Made by a program: the position numbers and the translations under genes. DNA of 64,000 nt, from contig MKRX01000001.1 in NCBI GenBank assembly GCA_001898035.1, positions 280,162 through 344,161 on the forward strand, written 5' to 3'. A model generated the notes under the pieces. The model was not told where the DNA came from and ran no database searches. It saw only the letters and a program-made list of their open reading frames with translations. The stretch comes from Armatimonadetes bacterium 55-13. Lineage in GTDB: Bacteria > Armatimonadota > Fimbriimonadia > Fimbriimonadales > Fimbriimonadaceae. Shown piece by piece: positions 51,044-59,622 of the stretch (the first letter of the stretch is position 1; every line of letters starts with the position of its first letter).

Positions 51044-51832
51044 ATGTGTCTTCTTGCATGCGTCTCAATCTTCTCTCTAGCGGTTTTGCAAGGTCCAAAG
51101 ACCACTGCCCTTGCAGACCCGATTGGCCCGCCGCCCAAACAATTAAGCTATGACGGCTTTTATAAGAAGTGCGTTTATTTCCGGGGGCTCCCGATTCTCG
51201 GTTCCGAGAAAGTAGAGGACCGAGCTTTCAGAGTAATCCTCGACACCTTCGACAAGATGCTCGCTAAAGTCCCTGATGAAACCATGGCCGCCCTCGTAAA
51301 GGCGGGCAGCCACTACTCCATCATTGCGGAAGAAGAAGGTCAAACCGACCTGCCCGAGTACCGCTATCTAAAAGGCGATCCCAAAACGGATTGGGACAAG
51401 CGCGCCCGTGGTCTTGGCGGACTTGAAACGAGCGGTGGGGAAGAGAACATCTTGGAGTACCCAACGGACCGCTATCATGGCGAGAGCATCTTCATCCACG
51501 AGTTCGCCCACACATTAGCTGATTACGCCTTTGCCAAAGTCGATAAAAACTTCCGAAAAAATCTAAAGACCACGTTCGACCAAGCGATCAAGGATGGCCT
51601 CTGGAAGAACACCTACGCCGCGACAAACCCTGCGGAATATTGGGCCGAAGGCGTTCAAGACTATTTCGACTGCAACCGTAGCGCCAGTCCCTCGAATGGC
51701 ATCCACAACGAAATCTGTACCCGGGAGCAACTTGAAAAATACGATCCCAGGCTCTTCAAATTAATCGATGAAAAGTTCGGCCACAACCCTTGGCGATATG
51801 AAGGTAAATACGCCACCACCAAGAAGTCGTAG
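51044..51832 (+). CDS. Exported HExxH zinc metallopeptidase-like protein
   Basis: 262 residues with an N-terminal hydrophobic signal (LLACVSIFSLAVL). ESIFIHEFAHTLADY gives HEFAH at 152-156, and NPAEYWAEGVQDYFD about 40 residues later provides Glu candidates for a third zinc ligand, a layout close to anthrax-lethal-factor-like zincins. The C-terminus continues without another motif. GGAG lies 9 bases before the ATG. Function unknown; it stands alone in the forward direction. Confidence 0.75.
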   Translation: MCLLACVSIFSLAVLQGPKTTALADPIGPPPKQLSYDGFYKKCVYFRGLPILGSEKVEDRAFRVILDTFDKMLAKVPDETMAALVKAGSHYSIIAEEEGQTDLPEYRYLKGDPKTDWDKRARGLGGLETSGGEENILEYPTDRYHGESIFIHEFAHTLADYAFAKVDKNFRKNLKTTFDQAIKDGLWKNTYAATNPAEYWAEGVQDYFDCNRSASPSNGIHNEICTREQLEKYDPRLFKLIDEKFGHNPWRYEGKYATTKKS

Positions 51833-52158
51833 CCAAAGCAACTAGCCCATTTCGAAAGCCACCGCAAAGGCGAAAAGTCTTCTATTCCCACTTGTCGCGT
51901 CGTTGATGTTCAGCAACAGGTGCGAACCAACCGCTGAGTCGTCCGTCTGGCGAGTTAACTCGCCAGGACTAACGCTTCGTACCTCGTCCAGATTCGACCA
52001 ATTGTTGTGTCGTCGCGATCCAATTCAGAGATCTCCATACCTGTTATCGACAGGATGAGTTTCTCAAATGAAAGTCCAATGAATGGTTGACCCGGTTAAG
52101 TCCCAGGACGACGCTAGCAAACCTAAATGAAAATCGTCTGAAAAGATAGGAGACTGTA
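51833..52158. other. Intergenic stretch with a perfect 20-bp palindrome
   Basis: 326 bases without an ORF. The palindrome at 51947-51966 (CTGGCGAGTT and its reverse complement AACTCGCCAG, no loop) is the only clear structure. It may be an operator or a terminator base for the upstream zincin gene. TAGGAGAC provides the ribosome-binding site before 52159; no clear promoter was found. Confidence 0.5.
51947..51966. promoter_or_regulatory. Perfect 20-bp palindrome
   Basis: CTGGCGAGTT followed immediately by AACTCGCCAG. A loop-free palindrome of 10 + 10 bases favours a dimeric protein site over an RNA hairpin, but it is 115 bases past the zincin stop and 193 bases before the next gene, and no similar site was seen elsewhere in the window. 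Confidence 0.4.
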
Positions 52159-52497
52159 ATGAGACGCACAATAAGAAATCTGGCATTGTTGGCGCTCACC
52201 ACGTTAGCGATGGCGGGCCTCAGTTCAACATCGGATGCCCAAGTCAAACGGCTGTCCATCCCCCAAGGTCCTTCCTATCACATCCCAGGAACGGGAATAA
52301 CCATGTACCCAGCTCCACGGTATGGCTATCAGATCGGAGGAACCCGCATCTATCCCGGGCGATATAGCAACCGAGGTTGGTGGAACTGGAACTCAAGCTA
52401 CCAATCGAATCCCTGGAGTTACGGATATCCGAGTGGTTACACCTGGCCCTACCGCACTAGCGTCAATTCATGGCCCTACGGCCGATCCCGTTTTTGA
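52159..52497 (+). CDS. Small secreted Tyr/Trp/Ser-rich protein
   Basis: 112 residues: signal peptide ending SDAQ near 28, then a mature part rich in Tyr, Pro, Gly, Trp, Ser and Asn (ITMYPAPRYGYQIGGTRIYP, then WNWNSSYQSNPWSYGYP). The aromatic short-repeat style suggests a surface or matrix peptide. No family recognised. AGGAGACTGTA lies before the ATG, and a strong hairpin follows 24 bases after the stop. Confidence 0.6.
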   Translation: MRRTIRNLALLALTTLAMAGLSSTSDAQVKRLSIPQGPSYHIPGTGITMYPAPRYGYQIGGTRIYPGRYSNRGWWNWNSSYQSNPWSYGYPSGYTWPYRTSVNSWPYGRSRF

Positions 52498-52520
52498 TCT
52501 GATCCTCCTTACCCTCAACC

Positions 52521-52548
52521 ACGAGAGCCGCCTAAAGGCGGCTCTCGT
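52521..52548. terminator. Hairpin between convergent genes
   Basis: ACGAGAGCCGCC (52521-52532) and GGCGGCTCTCGT (52537-52548) form a perfect 12-bp stem with a TAAA loop. It can serve both strands; no T-run. Confidence 0.7.
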
Positions 52549-52574
52549 GTTCAAGACGGGAGGAGAAGATCGGC

Positions 52575-53126
52575 CTAATTTGCTTGTTCGCGAATCTCCA
52601 TTTGCCGAATCATCCTTCGGCAGATTTCGAGAGGAACGATTCCGACCACGCCAAACGGACAATCTAAGAGTCGCCATCCAAAGGGTATTCCCCGAACTTC
52701 ACCGCATATAAGCGCAAGCGGGATGACCGACGCGCAAGCGATCATTCCCCAATGGATCACCCACACATTTCGAACAGGGTCGCGATAGGGGCCAATAAAG
52801 AGCACGGCAATCGCCAAATGCGCAAAGGCCAGCCAGTCCGTCCCGTAAAACAAGAAAGGGTACGCGTGATCTGCATGAGTAACCCCTTCTCGGACTCGCA
52901 GAATCCATTTCAGAGTTCCGCTGGGCTCGCCGGATGAACGACCCAGCATCCAATCCGCCAACGAGTTAAGCTCCTGTGGAAGCGGAAAAGCCGTAACCCC
53001 GCTGACGACTAGGCCGATCATAAACCCAAGGAGAAGGATCCTCACGCGGCGCTTTGGATCTGTCACGCCCTCATTTTCCTCGGTCGAAAGTCCAAGCGGA
53101 AGTATTTTGGGACCCGATGTCGCCAT
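52575..53126 (-). CDS. Predicted membrane protein, unknown
   Basis: 183 residues with about four hydrophobic helices (ILLLGFMIGLVVSGV, WLAFAHLAIAVLFIG, VIHWGMIACASVIPLALIC, FGVVGIVPLEI). No motif or family is recognised. The 20-base gap to the divergent NHL lipoprotein gene implies a shared promoter region. The stop is 26 bases past the hairpin at 52521-52548. Confidence 0.6.
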   Translation of the reverse strand: MATSGPKILPLGLSTEENEGVTDPKRRVRILLLGFMIGLVVSGVTAFPLPQELNSLADWMLGRSSGEPSGTLKWILRVREGVTHADHAYPFLFYGTDWLAFAHLAIAVLFIGPYRDPVRNVWVIHWGMIACASVIPLALICGEVRGIPFGWRLLDCPFGVVGIVPLEICRRMIRQMEIREQAN

Positions 53127-53146
53127 AATTTTTCGCTGGAGAACAT

Positions 53147-54079
53147 ATGAAACTTTATGGTTTTATTGGCTTTATTGCCATCTTGAGTGGAATCGTCGCG
53201 TCTGGCTGTGGTGGAGGAGGCGGAAGTTCTAGCTCGGGCATCGGCGGCCGAATCTACATCGCCGATGGTAACGATCGAATCGTTCGCGTTGATGACATGA
53301 CCGGCAAGAATTGGAAGACGTTCGGCTCGACTGGATCGGGAGTCAACCAGTTCAGTTTTCCCTCTGATGTCGCCTTTGATTCTCAAGGCAGAATCTACGT
53401 TTCAGACTGGTCGAACGATCGAATCGTGCGTTTTGACAATATGAACGGAGACGGGTGGACGACTTTCGGAACGGGAGGAACGGGCGTAGGACAGTTCAAC
53501 CACCCGTACAAACTCGCATTCGACGATCAAGACCGAATCTACATCTTGGACTCGGACAATTCACGCGTTGTCAGAATCGACGACATGAGTGGCGCAAATT
53601 GGGTTGAATTTGGCTCCGCCGGAACCGGCGCACTCCAGTTTCAAGGCATGGCTTCTCTTGCTGTCGATAGTCAAAATCGCATCTATGTCGGTGACTATGC
53701 TCTCGACAGGATCGCAAGGGTGGATGACATGACCGGCGCCAACTGGACGACTTTCGGATCGAACGGAGTCGGCGTCGGCCAGTTCGAGTCACCCGGCGAC
53801 ATCGTGTTTGATGCCAACGACAACATGCTCATTGCCGACCGAGGTGGCCGAGTGATTTACACGTCGAACATGTCCACCACTGGCTGGGCCTCCTTCAATC
53901 TGTCCTATGCCCAATCGGCTTGCTTTGATAAGTCAGGGAAGATCTACGTCGTGGATCAGGATGCGGAAATCTTGAGCCGCGTGGATGGAATCTCGGGCGC
54001 GGGCCTTGTAACCTTGGGAACGAGTGGTTCGGGAGTAAATCAATTTGACAGCCCTTCTGCCGTTCGAATTGCCAAATAG
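53147..54079 (+). CDS. NHL-repeat beta-propeller lipoprotein
   Basis: 310 residues with a lipobox near residue 22 (IVASGCGGGGG), so it is membrane-anchored outside the cytoplasm. Six repeats of about 46 residues follow, each with a pattern such as GGRIYIADGNDRIVRVDDMT and FPSDVAFDSQGRIYVSDWSN, together one NHL propeller blade set. No catalytic residues are evident; it likely binds a protein or glycan. A 15-bp hairpin follows the stop. Confidence 0.85.
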   Translation: MKLYGFIGFIAILSGIVASGCGGGGGSSSSGIGGRIYIADGNDRIVRVDDMTGKNWKTFGSTGSGVNQFSFPSDVAFDSQGRIYVSDWSNDRIVRFDNMNGDGWTTFGTGGTGVGQFNHPYKLAFDDQDRIYILDSDNSRVVRIDDMSGANWVEFGSAGTGALQFQGMASLAVDSQNRIYVGDYALDRIARVDDMTGANWTTFGSNGVGVGQFESPGDIVFDANDNMLIADRGGRVIYTSNMSTTGWASFNLSYAQSACFDKSGKIYVVDQDAEILSRVDGISGAGLVTLGTSGSGVNQFDSPSAVRIAK

Positions 54080-54089
54080 GTCCGGCCCA

Positions 54090-54122
54090 ATAACGATCCC
54101 TCCCACGGGGAGGGATCGTTAT
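54090..54122. terminator. Bidirectional hairpin terminator
   Basis: ATAACGATCCCTCCC (54090-54104) and GGGAGGGATCGTTAT (54108-54122) pair perfectly over 15 bases with an ACG loop. It lies between convergent genes and includes the stop codon of the FAD reductase. Confidence 0.75.
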
Positions 54123-55306
54123 CTAGGCAACCTGCCCTTCAGCGTTTCCGGAGTGAACGGCCCGGCTTCAGCAATCAATTCCGTCGCCGCTGGCACCTGG
54201 TCCCAAACGTTCCAGAGCAGCACGCCCCGCACTCGCCCTTCCCTCAGGTAGTAAACGACCCCTTCACGGAACGGTTCTGTCCAGTCTGCAAAGGTCTCAA
54301 GGCGTGAGTCCACATCGCCCACCGCTTCGTAACCTAATTCGAAAAGGTCTGAGTAGAAGAACGGCAGATGGGTAAACGTCGCCACCTCTCCCGCCATGAC
54401 TCGGCCCACAAACTCACCCATCGAGTTCGCATTATCTTCATGCTCGACCCGCCGCCATTCCTGTAAGGTCGGATCGAAGAAAGTGGCCACGTCTCCTGCC
54501 GCATAGATATTCGGATCGCTGGTCTGAAGAGAGCTGTTGACCTTCACACCCTGATCGAAATCCAAACCCGCTTCTTGGGCCAGGGTTCCGTTTAAAACCG
54601 TACCGACTCCCGCAACCACGCCGTCAACCAACTCCTCTCGTTCGGAATCTGCTCCTTTGATCGTAACCAAGAACTGTTCGCCCCTTCGGCTGCAGGAAAC
54701 GACCTGAGAATGCGGAAGGACTACCACGCCCTTCTCCTCGTAGTACGCATTCAGATTTCTCGCCAGGTCGGCAGGAAACAAATTTCCTCCAATGCCCTCT
54801 CCCGGAAAGACTAAGATGGCCTGTTTGTCGTTCATGGTCAGCGCGGCTGCGATCTCAGATCCAATGAACCCCCCGCCAATCACCACAAACCGATTTCCCG
54901 TTTCCGTCAACTCCCGCAGCCGTCGGTAGTCCTCGAACGTCCGGTAATAGATAATCCCATCGTCGCCCAAGTCCAATCGCCGCGGAGAGACGCCGGTTGC
55001 CAACAGGAGCTTTTCGTAACTGTGGGTGTCGCCATTGGAATCGCTCGCCGTTTTCGAGGAAGGATCGATTGACTCGATTCCGACTCCCAAATGAAGCTCC
55101 ACTCCGTCGTAGGGAGTCTTCCGCCATACGGTCTCTTCGGAATCTCCCTTCCAAAGCGCCTTCGAAAGAGGTGGACGGTCATAGGCGGCATGGCTTTCTA
55201 GCCCAAACATCCCGATTGACCCTTCGGCGTCTCGGGATCGAATGCCCTTCACCGCCGAATCGGCGGTCATACCAGCTCCAACGATCAAGTATCGATAATG
55301 CGCCAT
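54119..55306 (-). CDS. FAD-dependent pyridine nucleotide-disulfide-type reductase (ferredoxin reductase/AIF-like)
   Basis: About 395 residues from ATG 55306; GGAGAGGG is 9-10 bases upstream, better for this ATG than for the TTG six bases before it. RYLIVGAGMTADSAVKGI is the FAD-binding Rossmann motif, FVVIGGGFIGSEIAAALTMN the NAD-binding motif, and NIYAAGDVATFFDP the second FAD motif. It reduces small redox partners such as ferredoxin or rubredoxin; none is encoded beside it. A 38-base gap separates it from the MscS gene upstream. Confidence 0.9.
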   Translation of the reverse strand: MAHYRYLIVGAGMTADSAVKGIRSRDAEGSIGMFGLESHAAYDRPPLSKALWKGDSEETVWRKTPYDGVELHLGVGIESIDPSSKTASDSNGDTHSYEKLLLATGVSPRRLDLGDDGIIYYRTFEDYRRLRELTETGNRFVVIGGGFIGSEIAAALTMNDKQAILVFPGEGIGGNLFPADLARNLNAYYEEKGVVVLPHSQVVSCSRRGEQFLVTIKGADSEREELVDGVVAGVGTVLNGTLAQEAGLDFDQGVKVNSSLQTSDPNIYAAGDVATFFDPTLQEWRRVEHEDNANSMGEFVGRVMAGEVATFTHLPFFYSDLFELGYEAVGDVDSRLETFADWTEPFREGVVYYLREGRVRGVLLWNVWDQVPAATELIAEAGPFTPETLKGRLPR

Positions 55307-55344
55307 CTTCAATCCCTCTCCTCCAATTGTACTTACGACGCTTC

Positions 55345-56985
55345 CTACCGTTGCGGCTCGATCCCTCCATAGGGCAGCTTGGGCGCGTCGTTTTCTTTCA
55401 CTCGTACCACTTGAGTGGGGAAGGCAAACTCAACCTCCATTTCATCCGCGATGCGGATGATCTGAAGCAAAATCTCATTCCGAATTTCAAGCTCCTCTTG
55501 CCAGTTCGTTGCCATGATAAAGCAATAGACTAGGATGTTCAGTGAACTCGCTGCGAAGTCGTTAAAGTAAACCAAGCGCTTCTCGTTCCAAATATGTGGA
55601 TGGGAGAAGAGCATCTCGCGGATTCGGTTCGTAAACTGGTCCAACTTGTCCGGTGGCGTATCGTAGGTCACCCCAATCGTGGTCCTTAGTCGCCGATAGC
55701 GGCGCATCCCAAAATTCTCGATTCCCTTGGTGAGCAATATGCTGTTCGGAAGCACAATGACCGAGTCCTCAAACGTGCGAATCCGGGTCGAGCGAAGTCG
55801 AATCTCCTCCACCTCTCCATCGACATCCGCCACGCGAATCCAATCGCCAATCTTGAATGGCTTCTCGACGAGTACCATCACAGAGCCAAACAGGTTTTCG
55901 ACGCTATCCTTTGCCGCAAACGCCAGCACCAAACCGCCAACGCCTAGGGTCGCCACGAATCCGGTTACGTTGATCCCAACGCTACTCAATAGCGTCAGCC
56001 CGGCAATGATCACAATCGTCGCCTTCCCAAGTCGGGAAAGCATCGGTGCAATGAGATTTTCTGCCTGATCGGACTTATCCGCTGATCGCCAAACGTAAAA
56101 GTGAACGAGCCCATCCCAAAGCGAAAACGCCAGAAGGGTGAACCCAATCAGAACGCCTGTCCTTGAAGCGATATTGATGATCCCTGAAATCACGCCGGGA
56201 AGTACGAGGAATCGATAACCTCCAAAGACCAATCCGCTCAAAACGATGAGCAAGATCGAGTTTCCCGCCAAATGAATGCCCTTGTAGGCAGCGTCCTGCT
56301 TGTTGAGTTTGAAGATCTTTCTGACGAGGAGCAGGGTCGTTCCGCGAATGGCCAAACCGGCAACCGCCCCCAAGAGCAACAGGATGATGAGATAGAACCA
56401 CTTCCACTTCGCCACGCCCAAAACGTTGGTCTTGATCGACTCCGGCATCTGGTTCTCTGCCCATCGTGCCGGGTTAAATTGCTCCTCGTCTGGATCTTCT
56501 AGTCCGTGGACCACCGGCTTGTCCTGCACGCGATCCCACAATCCATCCAATGCGGCCAGCGTTGCCGGAGTAAACCGGTACGCCCCATCGCTCGATTTGT
56601 CGATGACAATCTTGCCAATCTCTTTACCTTGTAGTGTAATCGGCAGTTGAAAAGCAGGTGCATCGCTCGTATCGGAAACGCGATCTAGATCGACATATGC
56701 TTCTCGATTCAGAATGGCAAAGAGTTGATAAGCCAGTTGAGGTCCCCGCTCGGCGCGTTCCAACGGGTTGACACCCTGCAGGTCAAGGGTGGTCACCGCA
56801 ACGGCGATGTTGGCGCCGTTCATTCCGTCGAAGTAAGTGGAGAGAGTCGCCCTCGGGGAAGCAAGGCTCTTGGGAATCGTGGGTATCGTGGGTTGAGCCC
56901 CGAAGCTCGGAACCTGAGCCAACGCCGGGGAAACTAATGCGGCTATTAGGCTTAGAATGATCGCCGCAAAGAGACGCCCGAACAT
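55345..56985 (-). CDS. Mechanosensitive ion channel (MscS family)
   Basis: 546 residues with a signal peptide and a helical periplasmic domain, then several membrane helices in 195-400 and the MscS pore and beta domain: VATLGVGGLVLAFAAKDSVE, LFGSVMVLVEKPFKIGDWIR and SVIVLPNSILLTKGIENFG. The Gly/Ala-rich pore helix is typical of MscS. Extra N-terminal domains resemble MscK/YnaI-type long versions. It releases solutes on osmotic downshock. Confidence 0.92.
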   Translation of the reverse strand: MFGRLFAAIILSLIAALVSPALAQVPSFGAQPTIPTIPKSLASPRATLSTYFDGMNGANIAVAVTTLDLQGVNPLERAERGPQLAYQLFAILNREAYVDLDRVSDTSDAPAFQLPITLQGKEIGKIVIDKSSDGAYRFTPATLAALDGLWDRVQDKPVVHGLEDPDEEQFNPARWAENQMPESIKTNVLGVAKWKWFYLIILLLLGAVAGLAIRGTTLLLVRKIFKLNKQDAAYKGIHLAGNSILLIVLSGLVFGGYRFLVLPGVISGIINIASRTGVLIGFTLLAFSLWDGLVHFYVWRSADKSDQAENLIAPMLSRLGKATIVIIAGLTLLSSVGINVTGFVATLGVGGLVLAFAAKDSVENLFGSVMVLVEKPFKIGDWIRVADVDGEVEEIRLRSTRIRTFEDSVIVLPNSILLTKGIENFGMRRYRRLRTTIGVTYDTPPDKLDQFTNRIREMLFSHPHIWNEKRLVYFNDFAASSLNILVYCFIMATNWQEELEIRNEILLQIIRIADEMEVEFAFPTQVVRVKENDAPKLPYGGIEPQR

Positions 56986-57037
56986 CGCGGGAGATTACCT
57001 TAGGCCCTAAATCCAGGAACCATCAAGGAGTCAACAC

Positions 57038-57520
57038 ATGAACAACGAAGTCCGTCCACTAGCCCCTGTCGTCAGAGCCGGAATGCTCATCCGGCGAACT
57101 CCTGAAGAGGTCTTCCAAGCCTTCGCCGATCCGGAGATAACCACGAAGTTCTGGTTCACGAAAGGAAGCGGGTTCCTCGTCGCGGGAAGCAAAGTGCAGT
57201 GGGACTGGGAAATGTACGATGTATCTGCCGAAATCGACGTGATAGAACTGATTCCTAACGAACGAATCGTTTTCGAATGGCCCGGCGCCCACGGCACAAC
57301 TCAGGTTCGTTGGAAATTTATCCCCCTGGATAACATCGGCACCTTTGTCAGCGTCGAAAACGACGGTTTTGCCGGAACCGATGCCGAAGTCGTCGAAGAG
57401 GCAATGGGGGCGACTCAAGGATTCACCATCGTCCTCTGTGCCGCCAAAATCTACCTGGAGCAAGGCGTTGAACCCAATTTTGTGCTCGATCGATTCCCCA
57501 AAGGAATCACGGGAGGATAA
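57038..57520 (+). CDS. SRPBCC (AHSA1-type) domain protein
   Basis: 160 residues: IRRTPEEVFQAFADPEITTK near the start, then FWFTKGSGFLVAGSKVQWDW, VIELIPNERIVFEWPGA and TLFTVS-like later beta strands (here TFVSVENDGF). This is a Bet v1/START-like hydrophobic-cavity fold. AAGGAG precedes the ATG. It is immediately followed by a decayed DinB-like gene, perhaps once an operon. Confidence 0.85.
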   Translation: MNNEVRPLAPVVRAGMLIRRTPEEVFQAFADPEITTKFWFTKGSGFLVAGSKVQWDWEMYDVSAEIDVIELIPNERIVFEWPGAHGTTQVRWKFIPLDNIGTFVSVENDGFAGTDAEVVEEAMGATQGFTIVLCAAKIYLEQGVEPNFVLDRFPKGITGG

Positions 57521-57521
57521 C

Positions 57522-57965
57522 GTGAACCAACAGAGCCTCCGCCAAGACTTGCTCGCCGCCTGGGAATGCACTTACCTTCACGACGATGGGGTCACACCGC
57601 TACATGAAACACTGGGCGAATTGAAAGCGGTACAAGCGCTCACGCGGAGAAAGGAAGGCGAACCAAACATCTGGGAGATTTCTGCATCTTGCCATCTGGA
57701 ACGTGAACATCGTCGAGCGAATTCAAAACTGGCCAAAACTCACACCCGGAAGAGCGTGGCCGGACCTCCCCGATGATCCCTCTGAACCAGCCTGGCAAGC
57801 CGCCCCAAAAAGCCCGTGGTAATCCCTCGAACGCGTGAAGCAGACACTCGCCGAAGAGCCCTTTTTAAAAGTTAGAAGGGAGCCAATACGGGCTCCCAGA
57901 TTCTGATTTGCCGCTTCATCCACGTGGGCTACCACATCGGACAAATCACCAAGTTGCGAGACTAA
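57522..57965 (+). pseudogene. Decayed DinB-like gene (several frameshifts)
   Basis: From GTG 57522 (GGGAGG upstream) the frame reads NQQSLRQDLLAAWECTYLHD and KAVQALTRRKEGEPNIWEI; near 57680 the frame shifts so that LHLAIWNVNIVERIQNWPK and AWPDLPDDPSEPAWQAA follow, then stops at TAA. A third frame gives SLERVKQTLAEEPF, then KLEGSQYGLPD, and a fourth gives ICRFIHVGYHIGQITKLRD, the C-terminal metal-ligand helix of DinB proteins, stopping at 57965. At least three breaks in one small gene mean loss of function unless the assembly is wrong here. Its last stop overlaps the calpain-like gene's stop by four bases. Confidence 0.7.
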
Positions 57966-59092
57966 TTTTTCGACTCGAACATGATTCGGCTGAAGGTCTT
58001 GACAAACATCTGGAGCGGCATCGAAAACACGCCGTCTTCAATCAGATAGCCATTCTCTGGCCCTTCGTCGCCTTTGGGCTTGAAGTCGTTGCCATGCGGA
58101 TTCCAAATCGTAATCCGATCGGTCTTCGCGTCATAGCCGAAGATGGCGTAAGCGTGGTTCGGTGAGATGCTCTTCGGCATGTCCTTCTTTGAAGTCCCCG
58201 CCACGATCAAACGTTTGTCCGCTGTTGCCTTGGGAATCTCCGTGCGAAGTTGCTTCATCTTCTCGTCAAGCTTCTCCTGAGAGACTTCCTTCTTGAAGTC
58301 TCCAATGAGCGAGACGGAACTGAACTTATTTCCGGTGAACGCCTTCCCGGCCGTTCCGCTGCTTCCGCCCCTCATGCTATCTGTTGCCACCTTCTCGTCT
58401 CCCTCGGAGAGCTTCCGGCTGCCGTAAGCCTTCTCGACGATCCGAATCCAGTAACCCGCCTTCGTGGAAGAACCGCCCAGCGCCAGTTCGCCATCCGTCA
58501 AGGCATTGACCTTAACCTCCTGTCCGTCGCCAAACTTCACGCGGAAGCCATTTCCCTCGGGCTTCACCATATTCCGCACGTCGTCTGGGTTCCGGTGAAC
58601 CAACGCGCCCAATGGAGCCAACATATAACAGTCTCCTAAAGCTCCTTGTCGAATGTCCGGCAAGTTAGGGCCATCCGCGTCGAAGAGGACATTGTCCCCT
58701 TTTCGATTGAGCCGCTTCAGACTTGCCGTAAAGGTGCTTTGAAGCGAACCGGGCGTACCCGCATAAGCCTTCCTTGCTTTCTTGGCTTCGTCGCGTGAAG
58801 TCCCCTTGGCAATCGTAAAACGCACCGGCTTATAGTTCATAAACCAAGCCCGATCAAGGTCCGGAAGGGGATCGGAAGTGGAACTCATCCAAACGTGCAT
58901 CGCCGCCAACGCCGCCGCGTCGGTATCGTGAAAATTAGGATTGAGGAGATTGCTATCGATCTCGGTCTGAGTTAATTTCCCATCTCGATTCAAATCCCAA
59001 GTCGCAAAATTCTTGAGAACCGTCTGAGGCAGAGAAGGCGCGGGCGCCTGAACCTGCGACAACGCAAGAATGGTGAGCAAGCGAATAACCAC
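57962..59092 (-). CDS. Exported calpain-like cysteine protease with EF-hand
   Basis: 376 residues from GTG. Residues 1-16 form a short signal peptide. TWDLNRDGKLTQTEID is an EF-hand loop near 31-46, so calcium may control it. The calpain family C2 core has Cys155 in QGALGDCYMLAPL, His313 in SPNHAYAIFGYD and Asn331 in IWNPHGNDF, the full triad. The middle part carries Gly/Ser-rich and Lys-rich loops. It is divergent from MmcQ by 91 bases. Together with the caspase genes in this window, it shows a rich set of regulated cysteine proteases. Confidence 0.88.
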   Translation of the reverse strand: MVIRLLTILALSQVQAPAPSLPQTVLKNFATWDLNRDGKLTQTEIDSNLLNPNFHDTDAAALAAMHVWMSSTSDPLPDLDRAWFMNYKPVRFTIAKGTSRDEAKKARKAYAGTPGSLQSTFTASLKRLNRKGDNVLFDADGPNLPDIRQGALGDCYMLAPLGALVHRNPDDVRNMVKPEGNGFRVKFGDGQEVKVNALTDGELALGGSSTKAGYWIRIVEKAYGSRKLSEGDEKVATDSMRGGSSGTAGKAFTGNKFSSVSLIGDFKKEVSQEKLDEKMKQLRTEIPKATADKRLIVAGTSKKDMPKSISPNHAYAIFGYDAKTDRITIWNPHGNDFKPKGDEGPENGYLIEDGVFSMPLQMFVKTFSRIMFESKN

Positions 59093-59172
59093 GAAAGGCT
59101 ACAACGTGCAAGACCCGCAGGAAGTTCACCATTCATCAAATCAATCCGAACCCGCATCGAACATCGTGCAAT

Positions 59173-59178
59173 TACAAT
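59173..59178 (+). promoter_or_regulatory. -10 box suggesting a leaderless transcript
   Basis: TACAAT lies six bases before the GTG at 59184, so transcription could begin at the start codon. No ribosome-binding site precedes the GTG. The -35 region is not recognisable. Confidence 0.35.
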
Positions 59179-59183
59179 AAGTT

Positions 59184-59564
59184 GTGACGACACTTGACGA
59201 TATCCGCCAAATCTGCGCCAAACTTCCCGGCGCCGTCGAAGGAGAGGGTCGCTTTGGTTTCTCTGTCGAAGTCAAAGGAAAAGCGAAAGGTTTTCTCTGG
59301 TCATGGTTAGAAAGGGTTGAACCCAAGAAAGCGCGCGTCGTGAACGAAGGCGTCATCGCCATCGTCGTGCCCAACCTCACCGCCAAAGAGCTGATCAAGG
59401 AATCCAATCCCCCTTACTGGGTCGAGGATCCCCACTACAACGGCTACCCGGCCATCATTGTCCGCCTATCTCACATCAAGCCAGAAGAAATCGAGGATCT
59501 AATCATCGAGGGCTGGCGCGCAAAAGCCTCCAAGCAACTCCTGGCTCAGTGGGTTGAGAACTAG
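59184..59564 (+). CDS. MmcQ/YjbR family protein
   Basis: 126 residues: LDDIRQICAKLPGAVEGEGR, then FSVEVKGKAKGFLWSW and KEAFERL-type later segment (here EEIEDLIIEGWRAKASKQLL). The fold is CyaY-like and probably binds DNA or another partner; the function is unresolved. No signal peptide. GTG start without an obvious Shine-Dalgarno. Confidence 0.85.
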   Translation: MTTLDDIRQICAKLPGAVEGEGRFGFSVEVKGKAKGFLWSWLERVEPKKARVVNEGVIAIVVPNLTAKELIKESNPPYWVEDPHYNGYPAIIVRLSHIKPEEIEDLIIEGWRAKASKQLLAQWVEN

Positions 59565-59622
59565 AAAGGGAACCTTCCGGGCCTATTTCGGCGACTAGTA
59601 ATCCAACGAAAGGGAAAGCAAA

